From Firm-04 sp045600205 (GTDB lineage Bacteria > Bacillota > Clostridia > Oscillospirales > Ruminococcaceae), in NCBI GenBank assembly GCA_045600205.1, contig JAZRXM010000001.1, positions 62,001-126,000 of the forward strand: DNA of 64,000 nucleotides, written 5' to 3'. Under the pieces are notes generated by a model, which saw only the letters and a list, made by a program, of their open reading frames with translations, did no database searches and was not told the DNA's origin. This document shows, piece by piece, positions 43,080-52,568 of this stretch (position 1 is the first letter of the stretch; each line of letters opens with the position of its first letter). The position numbers and the translations under genes are program-made.

Positions 43080-43279
43080 TACGGTAACCCCCTTTAAAAA
43101 TCGTGAATGGTTTGTTGTAAGATTCACGTTGCGTTGATTCTCCAAACCTGAAATTAGTCTTAAAAAACAGTTTTTTGCTTACAATAATTGATTTATTGTA
43201 AAAGCTGCATATGTCAATCTGAATGTGATTGTTCATAACATCTAAAACTATTCCAAAATTCATGTGTAATTTGGAGTGT
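43080..43279 (-). promoter_or_regulatory. long leader of the dockerin peptidase gene
   Basis: About 200 nt lie between the predicted start of transcription and the start codon. They contain a perfect 9-bp inverted repeat, TTACAATAA (43179-43187) with TTATTGTAA (43193-43201). I recognise no known riboswitch. Confidence 0.4.
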
Positions 43280-43285
43280 AACATC

Positions 43286-43314
43286 AGTATACCATGTTGT
43301 AACCGTTTTGTCAA
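43286..43314 (-). promoter_or_regulatory. promoter for the dockerin peptidase gene
   Basis: TTGACA, 17 bp, TATACT on the minus strand, close to consensus. Confidence 0.83.
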
Positions 43315-43577
43315 TTGATGCGTGGTTATATTTCATAAATATAACGATTAGCGTGTATGATTTTTAGCAAGAATTTCAGAGTTTTGTAATAGAGCAGCCT
43401 GTTTTTACAATGAGTACATATATTACAAAATGTAGCTTTTTGGCTTCATTCCTGTAATAATTAAAATTATGGAACATTCATTCGGAAATGAAAACAGAAA
43501 GCGTATTCGCCCTATTGGACAATGAAATTAAGATGTCACTGTGCAAAAGGGAGAAATCGCGGAAAATCGCCGCAGGA
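43315..43577. other. AT-rich gap between divergent promoters
   Basis: Spacer between the dockerin peptidase promoter and the second hydC promoter. No gene, tRNA or clear repeat was seen. Confidence 0.5.
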
Positions 43578-43606
43578 TTGACAGAAAGGGTGCATCGTGA
43601 TATAAT
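43578..43606 (+). promoter_or_regulatory. consensus promoter for the second hydCB pair
   Basis: TTGACA, 17 bp, TATAAT: a perfect match to the vegetative consensus. Leader of about 28 nt with a weak ACGGAGGC site before the ATG. Confidence 0.92.
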
Positions 43607-43640
43607 AAAATTATGATTTTACGGAAACGGAGGCGTTCCC

Positions 43641-44141
43641 ATGGAATGCGAATGCGCAAAAAAAGCAAGTGATCTTTCTCTGCTGGCACCCGTGCTGACG
43701 GAATATGCGGGCGTGAAGGGCAGTTTGATAACGATTTTACAGCAGGCACAGGAAATTTACGGCTATCTGCCAACCGATGTACTCTACAAGATCGCGGAGG
43801 CGACCGGCAATACACCTGCAAAGGTCATGGGCGTTGCAACGTTTTATACGCAGTTTCGGTTTCAGCCTGTCGGCAAGTATCTCATCATGCTTTGTGACGG
43901 CACGGCTTGTCATGTCAACGGCAGCGAGCGCATCGCGGCGGCAATTTCGGAATATCTGGGCATTCAGAACGGGGAAACTTCCGCAGACGGGCTGTTTTCG
44001 TTGAGTATCGTGGCATGTCTGGGCTGTTGTTCGCTTTCGCCCGTGATGATGATCAATGAGGATACCTACGGTTCTCTGACGCCTGCGAAAGCAACGGAGA
44101 TCCTGAAAAAAATCAAGGAACAGGAGGCGGCACGGGCATGA
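43641..44141 (+). CDS. second HydC/NuoE-like [2Fe-2S] subunit
   Basis: A 166-residue thioredoxin-like [2Fe-2S] protein. Cluster ligands are C85 and C90 (CDGTAC) and C126 and C130 (CLGCC), with YGYLP and GVATFYTQF before them. It is clearly a paralogue of the hydC at 3194 but not a recent copy. It overlaps the next gene by 4 bp (ATGA). No hydA follows the pair in this window. Confidence 0.92.
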   Translation: MECECAKKASDLSLLAPVLTEYAGVKGSLITILQQAQEIYGYLPTDVLYKIAEATGNTPAKVMGVATFYTQFRFQPVGKYLIMLCDGTACHVNGSERIAAAISEYLGIQNGETSADGLFSLSIVACLGCCSLSPVMMINEDTYGSLTPAKATEILKKIKEQEAARA

Positions 44142-45904
44142 AAAACTATCGCATTGCGGTGGGAGAAGGCAGCTGTGGCATCGCAGCGGGTGCGGGAAAG
44201 GTTTATGACGCGCTGAAGCCGCTTCTGGAGGACAAAAATGTTACACTCGGCGTGGTTGGCTGCATCGGAATGTGCTGGCTGGAGCCGATCGTGGATATTT
44301 ACGAGGAGGAGCAGCTTGCAGCACGTCTGGTGCGCGTGCAGGAACAGGATGCGCAAACAATCGCAGATGCTTGCATTGCAGGAGATATTTCCGCACTTGC
44401 ACCGCTGATGATCTCGGCAGAGGACAGTCTGTTCCTCGAAAAACAAACGCGCATTGCGCTGCGCAACTGCGGCATCATCGACCCGAATGCGATTTCGAGT
44501 GCTGTGGCAGCAGGCGGATATCAGGCAATCACGAAGATTTTGCAAAAAGATGGCGGTATGACACCCGAAGAAGTCATCGAGTGTATCAAGGTATCCGGTC
44601 TTGCGGGACGCGGCGGCGCGGGCTTCCCGACATGGTTCAAGTGGAATGCAGCGCGGCAGTCGGCGGGCGAGGAGAAATACCTGATCTGCAATGCGGACGA
44701 GGGCGATCCCGGCGCATTTATGGACAGAGCGGTGATCGAATCCGACCCGCATACGCTGATTGAGGGTATGCTGATCGGCGCATATGCGATCGGTGCGCAG
44801 GAGGCAATTGTCTATGTCCGTGCGGAATATCCGCTGGCGATCAAGCGGTTGTCTGCGGCGATCGAGCAGGCGCACGCAGCGGGATACATCGGCAAAAACA
44901 TCCTTGGTACGGATTTTTCATGCGAATTCCGTATCAAAGCAGGCGCAGGCGCATTTGTCTGCGGCGAAGAAACGGCACTGATCGAATCCTTGCAGGGACA
45001 GCGCGGAATGCCGCGTCTGAAGCCGCCTTTTCCTGCTGCAGCGGGATATTGGTACAAGCCGTCGAACATCAACAACGTGGAAACCTACGCGAATGTCGCA
45101 TGGATCATCAACAACGGCGGCGAGGCATTTGCAGCGATGGGCACACCCGATTCGAAGGGTACGAAAGTGTTTGCATTGACGGGAAAAATCCGTCGCGGCG
45201 GATTGGTGGAAATACCGATGGGCATGACGCTGCGGGATGTCATTTTCGATATCGGCGGCGGCATCCGTGACGGCAAAGCGTTCAAAGCGGTACAGATGGG
45301 CGGACCTTCGGGCGGCTGCATCCCCGCATCGCTGCTGGATACGGTCATTGATTATAAAAAGCTGGGTGCCACGGGCGCAATCATGGGTTCGGGCGGCATG
45401 GTCGTTATGGATGAAACGACCTGTATGGTCGGTATGGCGAAGTTTTTCCTTGATTTTACGGCAAAAGAATCCTGCGGAAAATGTGTTCACTGCCGCATCG
45501 GTACCAAGCGGATGCAGGAGATTCTGGGGCGTATTGTCAACGGCGAGGGCAAAGAGGGCGATATCGAGCTGCTGGAGGAACTTTGCGGTGCGCTGAAAGA
45601 CGGCGCACTCTGCGGACTCGGACAGACCGCACCGAATCCTGTTTTGACGACAATACGTTATTTCCGTGATGAATTTGAAGCACATATCCGTGAGAAGCGT
45701 TGTCCTGCGGGTACTTGTGCCGCGCTGTTGCGGTATGAAATTGACGCAGACAAGTGCAAGGGCTGTACGCTTTGTGCAAAGAAATGTCCTGTCGGAGCGA
45801 TTTCGGGTACCGTGAAGCAGCCGCACACAATTGACACGGAGAAATGCATCAAGTGCGGACAGTGTAAGGCAGGCTGCAAATTCGGTGCAGTGACTGTAAA
45901 ATAA
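44138..45904 (+). CDS. second HydB/NuoF-like NADH-binding subunit
   Basis: A 588-residue FMN/NADH and Fe-S protein with the same core as hydB: GRGGAGFPTW (157-166), ESCGKCVHC, and a C-terminal 2x[4Fe-4S] domain (CKGCTLCAKKCP, CIKCGQCKAGC). The N-terminal thioredoxin-like domain is shorter and keeps three of the four cluster cysteines (C13, C42, C46); the first is replaced by Gly, as in proteins with a GSCGIAAGA-type loop. With the NuoE partner it could oxidise or reduce NADH for another redox enzyme, or supply HydA as an alternative diaphorase. The partner is not encoded nearby. Confidence 0.92.
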   Translation: MKNYRIAVGEGSCGIAAGAGKVYDALKPLLEDKNVTLGVVGCIGMCWLEPIVDIYEEEQLAARLVRVQEQDAQTIADACIAGDISALAPLMISAEDSLFLEKQTRIALRNCGIIDPNAISSAVAAGGYQAITKILQKDGGMTPEEVIECIKVSGLAGRGGAGFPTWFKWNAARQSAGEEKYLICNADEGDPGAFMDRAVIESDPHTLIEGMLIGAYAIGAQEAIVYVRAEYPLAIKRLSAAIEQAHAAGYIGKNILGTDFSCEFRIKAGAGAFVCGEETALIESLQGQRGMPRLKPPFPAAAGYWYKPSNINNVETYANVAWIINNGGEAFAAMGTPDSKGTKVFALTGKIRRGGLVEIPMGMTLRDVIFDIGGGIRDGKAFKAVQMGGPSGGCIPASLLDTVIDYKKLGATGAIMGSGGMVVMDETTCMVGMAKFFLDFTAKESCGKCVHCRIGTKRMQEILGRIVNGEGKEGDIELLEELCGALKDGALCGLGQTAPNPVLTTIRYFRDEFEAHIREKRCPAGTCAALLRYEIDADKCKGCTLCAKKCPVGAISGTVKQPHTIDTEKCIKCGQCKAGCKFGAVTVK

Positions 45905-45920
45905 CAAGAATCAGAAAAAA

Positions 45921-45948
45921 GCGGCGCATGGATTTTCTCATGCGTCGC
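45921..45948. terminator. hairpin between hydB-2 and cca
   Basis: A 10-bp stem, gcggcgcatg with catgcgtcgc (one wobble), and an 8-nt loop. It has no U-run on the plus strand, so cca may be read from the hydCB-2 promoter. Confidence 0.45.
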
Positions 45949-45971
45949 AAATGTATATGTAGGTGAATGCA

Positions 45972-47318
45972 ATGGATATGATCAAACTGCCGCCGCAGGT
46001 ACAGACGGCACTGGATATCCTGAATCAGGCAGGGCATACGGCGTATGCGGTCGGCGGCTGTGTGCGGGACGCGCTGCGTGGGGTAACGCCGCATGACTGG
46101 GATCTGACAACTTCCGCGCTGCCGCAGGAGATGCAGGCTTGTTTTGCGGGGTATCATGTGATTGAAACGGGCTTGCAGCATGGCACGCTGACCGTTGTGA
46201 TAGACGGAATGCCGCTGGAGATCACGACCTACCGCATTGACGGCACATACACAGACAATCGCCGCCCTGACAGCGTCACGTTTACATCGAATCTGCGGGA
46301 TGATCTGTCGCGGCGGGATTTCACGGTCAATGCGATGGCGTATCATCCGCAGGAGGGCATTGTAGATTTGTTTGGCGGCGCAGAGGACCTGCGTTCAGGG
46401 CGCATCGCCTGTGTCGGGAAGGCGCAGGAGCGGTTTGCGGAGGACGGCTTGCGGATCTTACGTGCATTGAGATTTTCGTCGGTGCTGGATTTTTCGATAG
46501 CAGAGGAAACCGCGGCGGCGATTCATCTGCAAAAGGGGCTGTTGTGCGGAATCTCGGCGGAGCGGATTTATGCAGAGCTGACGAAATTGATTTGTGGTGT
46601 GGGTGCGGCACGTATTTTGCGGGAATACGCGGATGTGCTGTTTGAAATTTTGCCCGAATTGCGCCCGATGTACGGGTTTGACCAGCAAAATCCGCATCAT
46701 GACTACGATGTTTACGAGCATACGCTGCACGTATTGGAAGCGGTGCCCGCAGAGCCGATTTTGCGGTACAGTGCGCTGCTGCACGATGCGGGAAAGCCCG
46801 CAACCTTTACAAAAGACGAGCGCGGCGGACATTTTTACGGCCATGCGAAAATCAGTGTGGAGATCGCGCGGCAAACGATGCTGCGGTTAAAAAGTGACCG
46901 TAAAACGATGGATGCGGTGCTGGAACTGACGGAGCATCATGATGTGGTGTTTCAGAAGCCGGAGCGTAATATCAGGCGAATGGTGAACCGAATGGGCTTT
47001 GAGCAGACGCGGCGGCTGTTGGAACTGCATCGAGCGGATGTGACGGGTCAGGCGGAGCAGCACAGGGCAGAGCGAATTGCGGAATCGGAGCAAATGCTTG
47101 CGTTTCTGGATGAACTGGAGCGAGCGGATGAATGTCTGACGCTAAAGAAGCTGGCGGTCAATGGGCAGGATATGATGGCAGTCGGGGTACCGCAGGGCAG
47201 GGCAGTTGGCGTGATGCTGCAATCGCTGCTGGAGCGGGTCATGGACGGTGAATTGCCGAATACGCGTGAAGAACTGCTTGCTGCGGTGCGGAAGGAAATG
47301 AATCAAGAAGCGCAATAG
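45972..47318 (+). CDS. cca: CCA-adding tRNA nucleotidyltransferase with HD domain
   Basis: Adds or repairs the 3' CCA of tRNAs. In 448 residues it has the class II nucleotidyltransferase head (VGGCVRDALRGVTPHDWDL, with the DxD-type acidic pair), the RRDFTVNAMAY motif and the neck and body helices. An HD domain (LLHDAGKP, GHAKIS, about 255-350) follows. I start at ATG 45972 because AGGTGA sits 5 nt upstream; an in-frame GTG at 45963 is less likely. Confidence 0.94.
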   Translation: MDMIKLPPQVQTALDILNQAGHTAYAVGGCVRDALRGVTPHDWDLTTSALPQEMQACFAGYHVIETGLQHGTLTVVIDGMPLEITTYRIDGTYTDNRRPDSVTFTSNLRDDLSRRDFTVNAMAYHPQEGIVDLFGGAEDLRSGRIACVGKAQERFAEDGLRILRALRFSSVLDFSIAEETAAAIHLQKGLLCGISAERIYAELTKLICGVGAARILREYADVLFEILPELRPMYGFDQQNPHHDYDVYEHTLHVLEAVPAEPILRYSALLHDAGKPATFTKDERGGHFYGHAKISVEIARQTMLRLKSDRKTMDAVLELTEHHDVVFQKPERNIRRMVNRMGFEQTRRLLELHRADVTGQAEQHRAERIAESEQMLAFLDELERADECLTLKKLAVNGQDMMAVGVPQGRAVGVMLQSLLERVMDGELPNTREELLAAVRKEMNQEAQ

Positions 47319-47382
47319 CGGAACTCCTCTCTCCTAACAACAGGTCAGGAGGGGTTCTCCATTTCTATTCCAACAAACCAAA

Positions 47383-47426
47383 AAGGACTTCATTTCCCGA
47401 TAACGGAAACGAAGTCCTTGTTTTTT
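47383..47426 (+). terminator. terminator after cca
   Basis: A stem aaggacttc with gaagtcctt extended by partly paired flanks, followed by GTTTTTTC. A further imperfect hairpin lies just before it at 47325-47362. Confidence 0.85.
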
Positions 47427-47455
47427 CGGTTATGCATCATCTGCAAAACCCGCTT

Positions 47456-47827
47456 TCACTTGTTTTTCCACGATACGTGAGCCTCTTGTTTCCAGACGCC
47501 GCCCTCATTGGCTTTATCCCCAACGCTGACATCTCCGACGTCCTTGTCAGCGACTGTCAGCACTGCTTTCTGCTTTTCGATTTCTGCACTCATCATTGCG
47601 TCGAGTTCTTCTGCATTTTCCGAGGCAACCGAAATGGTAACATCGCCATGTGTCGGCGGTACTTCTTTGGGCTTTTTGAAGCCGAAGAACACGAAATAGA
47701 ACAAAAGCAGCACCAGCACGATACTCACGCCAACCTGCATACTGTTGTCCATTTTCGAGATTTCCGAGGAGATTCCCTTCAAAATTTCGCCGAACAGCGT
47801 GTTGAGTTCGGTCAAAAATTCCTGCAT
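47456..47827 (-). CDS. small membrane protein, unknown function
   Basis: A 123-residue protein with an amphipathic N-terminus, one membrane helix at about residues 32-52 (VSIVLVLLLFYFVFFGF), and an acidic C-terminal part. Not recognised. I start at MQEFL because the promoter at 47862-47890 starts transcription near 47855, downstream of the longer candidate start, and AAAGGAAG lies 10 nt upstream. It is a single gene. Confidence 0.65.
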   Translation of the reverse strand: MQEFLTELNTLFGEILKGISSEISKMDNSMQVGVSIVLVLLLFYFVFFGFKKPKEVPPTHGDVTISVASENAEELDAMMSAEIEKQKAVLTVADKDVGDVSVGDKANEGGVWKQEAHVSWKNK

Positions 47828-47861
47828 ATCGGCAAAACTTCCTTTCTTTGAATCTACGGAC

Positions 47862-47890
47862 ATTATAATATGTATTTCCGTGATTGTCAA
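47862..47890 (-). promoter_or_regulatory. consensus promoter for the small membrane protein
   Basis: TTGACA, 17 bp, TATAAT on the minus strand: a perfect consensus. Confidence 0.87.
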
Positions 47891-47949
47891 GGGAAAGAGC
47901 CGAATGATTGCCGTTTTTTGGAGATTTTGAGCGGTTTGCATTTTAGTGC

Positions 47950-47978
47950 TTGCTTTTTTTTGCGGAATATGATACAAT
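47950..47978 (+). promoter_or_regulatory. promoter for parE-like gene
   Basis: TTGCTT, 17 bp, TACAAT. Start codon at 48027, about 43 nt from the expected start point. Confidence 0.7.
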
Positions 47979-48026
47979 AATATAGAATGCCTAAATATTC
48001 GTATTTTGACGGAAAGGAACGAAACC

Positions 48027-50009
48027 ATGGCAAAGAAAACTCCCGAATACGGAAATGAAAGTATTACGATGCTGAAAGGTCCTGACAAGGTGCGAAAGCG
48101 TCCTGCGGTCATTTTCGGCTCTGATGGTCTGGATGGCTGTGCGCACTCGGTGTTCGAGGTCATTACCAACTCGGTGGACGAAGCGCGTGCGGGCTTTGGT
48201 CAGAAAATCATTATCACGAAATATCTGGACGGCTCCATTGAGGTTGAGGATTACGGCAGAGGCTGCCCTGTGGACTGGAATCCCAACGAAAAACGCTATA
48301 ACTGGGAGCTTGTCTATTGTGAACTATACGCAGGCGGTAAGTACGATTCCAACGCAGATACGTATGCATACTCACTGGGACTGAACGGTCTGGGTCTGTG
48401 CGCAACGCAGTTTGCCTCGGAGTATATGGACGTTACGGTTTTGCGTGACGGGCAGGAGTACCATCTGCATTTTGAAAAGGGCGAAAACATCGGCGGTTTG
48501 CAGAAAACCGAAACCACGCGCAGACAAACGGGTACGAAAACGCGCTGGAAGCCCGACCGTGCCGTATTTGTGGACACCATGATTCCCGATGAGTGGTTTC
48601 GTGATGTGCTGAAACGACAGGCGGTGGTCAACCCGAATCTGCTGTTTGTATACCGCAGTGAGGTATCGAAAAACAGCTTTGATACGACAAATTACTGCTA
48701 TGAGAACGGCATTTCCGATTACGTGACGGAGATTCTGGACGGCAAGGGCATGACTCCCGTGCAGTTCTGGCAGACCGACCGCAAAGGTCGTGACAGTGCC
48801 GACCGTGATGAATATAAGCTGAAAATGTCCGTAGCTGTGGCGTTTTCGAACACCGTGCAGAAAATCGAGTACTATCATAATTCGAGCTATCTGGAACACG
48901 GCGGCTCGCCGGATGATGCAGTAAAACGCGCATTTACGTCACAAATTGATGCATTTCTGCGCAACAACAACCGCTATCAGAAAAACGAGAGTAAAATTTC
49001 GTTTGCAGATATTCAGGATTGTCTGGTGCTGGTGTCGTCGTCCTTTTCGACGATTGCCTCCTACGAAAACCAGACGAAAAAGGCAATCACCAACCGCTTT
49101 ATCTATGAAGCGATGACGGAATTTCTGAAGCATCAGCTGGAGGTATACTTCACGGAGAATCCCGATGATGCCGCAAGGATTTCCGAGCAGGTGCTGGTCA
49201 ATAAGCGCAGCCGTGAAAACGCGGAGCGTACCCGCCTGAACCTGAAAAAGAAACTTTCGGGCAATCTCGATTTGTCGAATATGGTGCCGAAATTTGTGGA
49301 TTGCCGCTCGAAAGATACCGACCGCCGCGAGTTGTACATCGTGGAGGGTGATTCAGCACTCGGTTCAGTCAAAATGGCGCGTGATGCGGAGTTTCAGGCA
49401 GTTATTCCTGTCCGCGGCAAGATCCTGAACTGCCTGAAAGCGGATTATGCGCGTATTTTCAAAAGTGAGATCATCACAGATCTGGTAAAGGTGCTGGGCT
49501 GCGGCGTAGAGGTCACGACCAAGGCGAACAAGGAACTGGCATCATTTGCGCTGGAAAATCTGCGGTGGAACAAAATCGTCATCTGTACGGATGCCGATGA
49601 GGACGGATTCCACATTCGCACGTTGATTTTGACGATGATTTATCGGCTTGCCCCGACCCTGATCCGTGAGGGGTATGTGTACATTGCGGAGTCACCGTTG
49701 TTTGAGATCACCACGAAAGAGCGGACGTATTTTGCGTATGATGAAAAAGAGCGTGTAAAGATTCTGCAAATGATTGAGGGACAGAAGTACACGTTGCAGC
49801 GTTCCAAGGGACTTGGTGAGAACGAAGCGGAAATGATGGCATTGACGACGATGAATCCGGAAACGCGAAGAATCATCAGGGTGACGCCGGAGGATGTGGA
49901 AGCGACGGCAACGATGTTTGATATGCTGTTGGGTGATGATTTGCAGGCGCGAAAAGATTACATACAGGAGCATGGCGGCGAATATCTGGATTTGGCAGAT
50001 ATCAGCTAA
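48027..50009 (+). CDS. parE: type IIA topoisomerase subunit B (ParE-like, divergent)
   Basis: A 660-residue ATPase subunit. GHKL motifs are present but altered: EVITNSVDEARAG, and SLGLNGLGL where GyrB/ParE usually have GGLHGVGA. The toprim part keeps its acidic residues (VEGDSALGS with Leu in place of the usual Gly; CTDADEDGFH). The order and length fit a ParE-like subunit. It is followed by a ParC-like gene, so the pair likely forms a topoisomerase IV that decatenates chromosomes. A different GyrB probably exists outside the window. The start follows GGAAAGGAACG. Confidence 0.85.
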   Translation: MAKKTPEYGNESITMLKGPDKVRKRPAVIFGSDGLDGCAHSVFEVITNSVDEARAGFGQKIIITKYLDGSIEVEDYGRGCPVDWNPNEKRYNWELVYCELYAGGKYDSNADTYAYSLGLNGLGLCATQFASEYMDVTVLRDGQEYHLHFEKGENIGGLQKTETTRRQTGTKTRWKPDRAVFVDTMIPDEWFRDVLKRQAVVNPNLLFVYRSEVSKNSFDTTNYCYENGISDYVTEILDGKGMTPVQFWQTDRKGRDSADRDEYKLKMSVAVAFSNTVQKIEYYHNSSYLEHGGSPDDAVKRAFTSQIDAFLRNNNRYQKNESKISFADIQDCLVLVSSSFSTIASYENQTKKAITNRFIYEAMTEFLKHQLEVYFTENPDDAARISEQVLVNKRSRENAERTRLNLKKKLSGNLDLSNMVPKFVDCRSKDTDRRELYIVEGDSALGSVKMARDAEFQAVIPVRGKILNCLKADYARIFKSEIITDLVKVLGCGVEVTTKANKELASFALENLRWNKIVICTDADEDGFHIRTLILTMIYRLAPTLIREGYVYIAESPLFEITTKERTYFAYDEKERVKILQMIEGQKYTLQRSKGLGENEAEMMALTTMNPETRRIIRVTPEDVEATATMFDMLLGDDLQARKDYIQEHGGEYLDLADIS

Positions 50010-50074
50010 GGGGGAGCAGCGGCTCCGTCCGCGAAGCATACATCTTGCAAGCGAGCCGTCACAAAAGTTTCGCT

Positions 50075-50138
50075 CAAGCCTTTTCAAAGGCTTGCAGTTT
50101 CCAAAGGCAGAGCCTTTGGCCGCGCTTCGCAGAGCGCG
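50075..50138. repeat. cluster of three short hairpins
   Basis: Three consecutive perfect inverted repeats: caagccttt/aaaggcttg (50075-50094), ccaaaggc/gcctttgg (50101-50119) and cgcgct/agcgcg (50121-50138). They lie between parE and the dispersed repeat and may be part of the same composite element. Confidence 0.55.
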
Positions 50139-50220
50139 AAACACCCCCTCTCCTTCAACAAATCAGGAGGGTTTGGGAACCCTATTAAGGGGTTCCCAAC
50201 GCCCTGTCTAACGCGCACAG
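50134..50220. repeat. dispersed palindromic repeat, copy 1
   Basis: Shares with 56801-56888 the run TTCAACAAATCAGGAGGG, then a GGGAACCC/GGGTTCCC hairpin around CCTATT, then CCTGTCTA. It sits between parE and parC. Nothing in it codes for protein. Confidence 0.75.
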
Positions 50221-50271
50221 AAGAATCTGCGATGAAATATCTTAAACATTTCCGAGAAAGGAAAGCGAACA

Positions 50272-52512
50272 ATGGCAAAGCCAAGAAAGCAGAAAGAAAC
50301 ACCAAAGGCATCGAACCCGAACAATGCGTACATTGAGGGTGCGGGTCTGATGGTTGAGGAGCGCATTACCGAAACGCTCCGTAAAAATTTCATGCCGTAT
50401 GCGATGAGTGCGATTGTATCGCGTGCGCTGCCTGAAATCGACGGTTTCAAGCCGTCACACAGAAAGCTGCTGTATACCATGTACAAAATGGGTCTGCTGA
50501 CGGGTGCGCGGACAAAGTCTGCAAACGTGGTCGGACAGACGATGCGCCTCAACCCGCACGGCGATGCGGCAATCTACGAAACCATGGTGCGTATGGCACG
50601 CGGCAATGAATCGCTGCTGCACCCGTATGTAGACAGCAAGGGCAATTTCGGCAAGGCGTACAGCCGTGATATGGCGTATGCAGCGCCGCGTTATACGGAG
50701 GTCAAGCTGGAGCCGATTGCCGCTGAACTGTTCCGTGACATTGACCGTGAAACGGTCGATTTTGTGCCAAACTACGACAATACCACACAGGAGCCGACCT
50801 TGCTTCCTGCCACGTATCCGTCCGTGCTGGTCAATGCGAATGTCGGCATCGCGGTATCTATGGCGAGCAATGTCTGTCCGTTCAACCTCGCAGAGGTCTG
50901 TGAAACGACCATTGCGTTTATCAAAAATCCCGATCACGACCTGCTCTCGACGCTGAAAGGTCCCGATTTCCCGACAGGCGGCTTCCTGATGTACGATGAG
51001 GAAGAACTGCGCCGTATCTATGACAGCGGCAGAGGCAGTGTGCGGCTGCGTTCCAAGTGGAATTACGATAAGGACGCGAATTGCATTGAGATCACGCAGA
51101 TTCCGTACTCCACCACGATCGAAGCGATCATGGAGAAAATCGTGGATCTGGTCAAGGCAAACAAGATCCGTGAGATCTCGTATATGCGTGATGAAACGGA
51201 TATCAACGGTCTGAAGCTGACGATTGACCTGAAACGCGGTACTGACCCTGAACGTCTGATGCAGAAATTGTTCCGCATGACGCCATTGCAGGACGCAGTT
51301 TCGTGTAATTTCAATATTCTGATTGCGGGAATGCCGAAGGTCATGGGTGTCCGAGAGATTCTGGATGAGTGGGTCGCATTCCGTACCGAGTGCATCCGCC
51401 GCCGTGTCTATTTTGACCTGCACAAGAAGATGGACAAGCTGCATCTCTTGGAAGGCTTGGAAAAAATCCTGTTGGATATCGACCGTGCCATTAAAATCGT
51501 GCGCGAAACCGAGGAGGAATCGGAGGTCGTATCGAATCTGATGATCGGTTTCGGGATTGACCAGATTCAGGCGGAGTATGTCGCAGAGATCAAACTGCGC
51601 CACTTAAACCGCGAGTATATCCTCAACCGCACCAAGGAAATCGAGCAGCTCCGCAAAGAAATTGCGGAAATGGAAGATATCCTGAAAGACATCAAAAAGA
51701 TCCGAAAGATCATGATGGAGGAGCTGAAACAGGTCGCAGAAACCTACGGTCAGCCGCGTAAAACGATGTTCTTCGACCCGACAGACGAATCCGAGGAGGA
51801 GCAGGAGGAGGATATCCCTGATGATCCTGTGCATCTGTTCCTGACAGCGGAGGGTTACTTTAAGAAGATCACGCCGCAGAGCCTGCGCATGAGCGGTGAG
51901 CATAAGCTGAAAGAGGGCGACATCATCAGCCAGCAGATCAACACGACCAACAACATGGATCTGCTGTTCTTCACGGATGCCGCACAGGTCTATAAGGCAA
52001 AGGCAAACAGCTTTGCCGCGACCAAAGCGAGTGTTTTGGGCGATTATGTTCCGGTCAAACTGGGCTTTGATGAGGGTGAGAGCGTCAAGTATCTGATTGC
52101 GACACTGGATTACAGCGGCTACGTGCTGTTCTGCTTTGAAAACGGTAAGATCGCGAAAGTGCCGTTGTCAGCGTATGCGACCAAGACCAATCGTAAAAAG
52201 CTTGCAAATGCGTACTCTGACAAATCGCCGCTGGTGTCGGTGATTTATCTGCCGGAGGATTGCAATATCCTGCTGCGTTCCACGGGCGGCAGAGCAATCA
52301 TCTTCCATACCGCAATGCTGCTGCCGAAATCCACGCGCGACAGCATCGGCGTACAGGTCATGACGCTGAAAGCAAAGAGCGCGAAGCTCGAATACACCAC
52401 TGTGATGACCGAAGAAATCCCTGAAAATATGCAGAAATTCATAGTAAAGAACATCCCTGCGGCGGGCAGCATGGCACGCGATCTGGAAGTTGCGGGACAG
52501 ATGACGCTTTAA
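50272..52512 (+). CDS. parC: type IIA topoisomerase subunit A (ParC-like)
   Basis: A 746-residue DNA-cleaving subunit. The active-site tyrosine lies in AAPRYTEVKL (GyrA/ParC usually AAxRYTEARL). The winged-helix core, PHGDAAIYETMVRMA, and the tower and coiled-coil regions (about 350-490) follow. The C-terminal part (about 510-740) is a ParC-like beta-pinwheel without an obvious GyrA box. The start follows GAGAAAGGAAAG. It lies 262 bp after parE, separated by the repeat element, so it may need its own promoter. Confidence 0.9.
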   Translation: MAKPRKQKETPKASNPNNAYIEGAGLMVEERITETLRKNFMPYAMSAIVSRALPEIDGFKPSHRKLLYTMYKMGLLTGARTKSANVVGQTMRLNPHGDAAIYETMVRMARGNESLLHPYVDSKGNFGKAYSRDMAYAAPRYTEVKLEPIAAELFRDIDRETVDFVPNYDNTTQEPTLLPATYPSVLVNANVGIAVSMASNVCPFNLAEVCETTIAFIKNPDHDLLSTLKGPDFPTGGFLMYDEEELRRIYDSGRGSVRLRSKWNYDKDANCIEITQIPYSTTIEAIMEKIVDLVKANKIREISYMRDETDINGLKLTIDLKRGTDPERLMQKLFRMTPLQDAVSCNFNILIAGMPKVMGVREILDEWVAFRTECIRRRVYFDLHKKMDKLHLLEGLEKILLDIDRAIKIVRETEEESEVVSNLMIGFGIDQIQAEYVAEIKLRHLNREYILNRTKEIEQLRKEIAEMEDILKDIKKIRKIMMEELKQVAETYGQPRKTMFFDPTDESEEEQEEDIPDDPVHLFLTAEGYFKKITPQSLRMSGEHKLKEGDIISQQINTTNNMDLLFFTDAAQVYKAKANSFAATKASVLGDYVPVKLGFDEGESVKYLIATLDYSGYVLFCFENGKIAKVPLSAYATKTNRKKLANAYSDKSPLVSVIYLPEDCNILLRSTGGRAIIFHTAMLLPKSTRDSIGVQVMTLKAKSAKLEYTTVMTEEIPENMQKFIVKNIPAAGSMARDLEVAGQMTL

Positions 52513-52568
52513 GGTATGGAAAGAACAGAAAAAAGAATCCGACAACAGAATGAAAAGGATGATGATAT

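Noticed and set aside
50134..50220. CRISPR-like repeats around the palindromic element
   Set aside because: Only one copy per site with no regular spacers and no cas genes.
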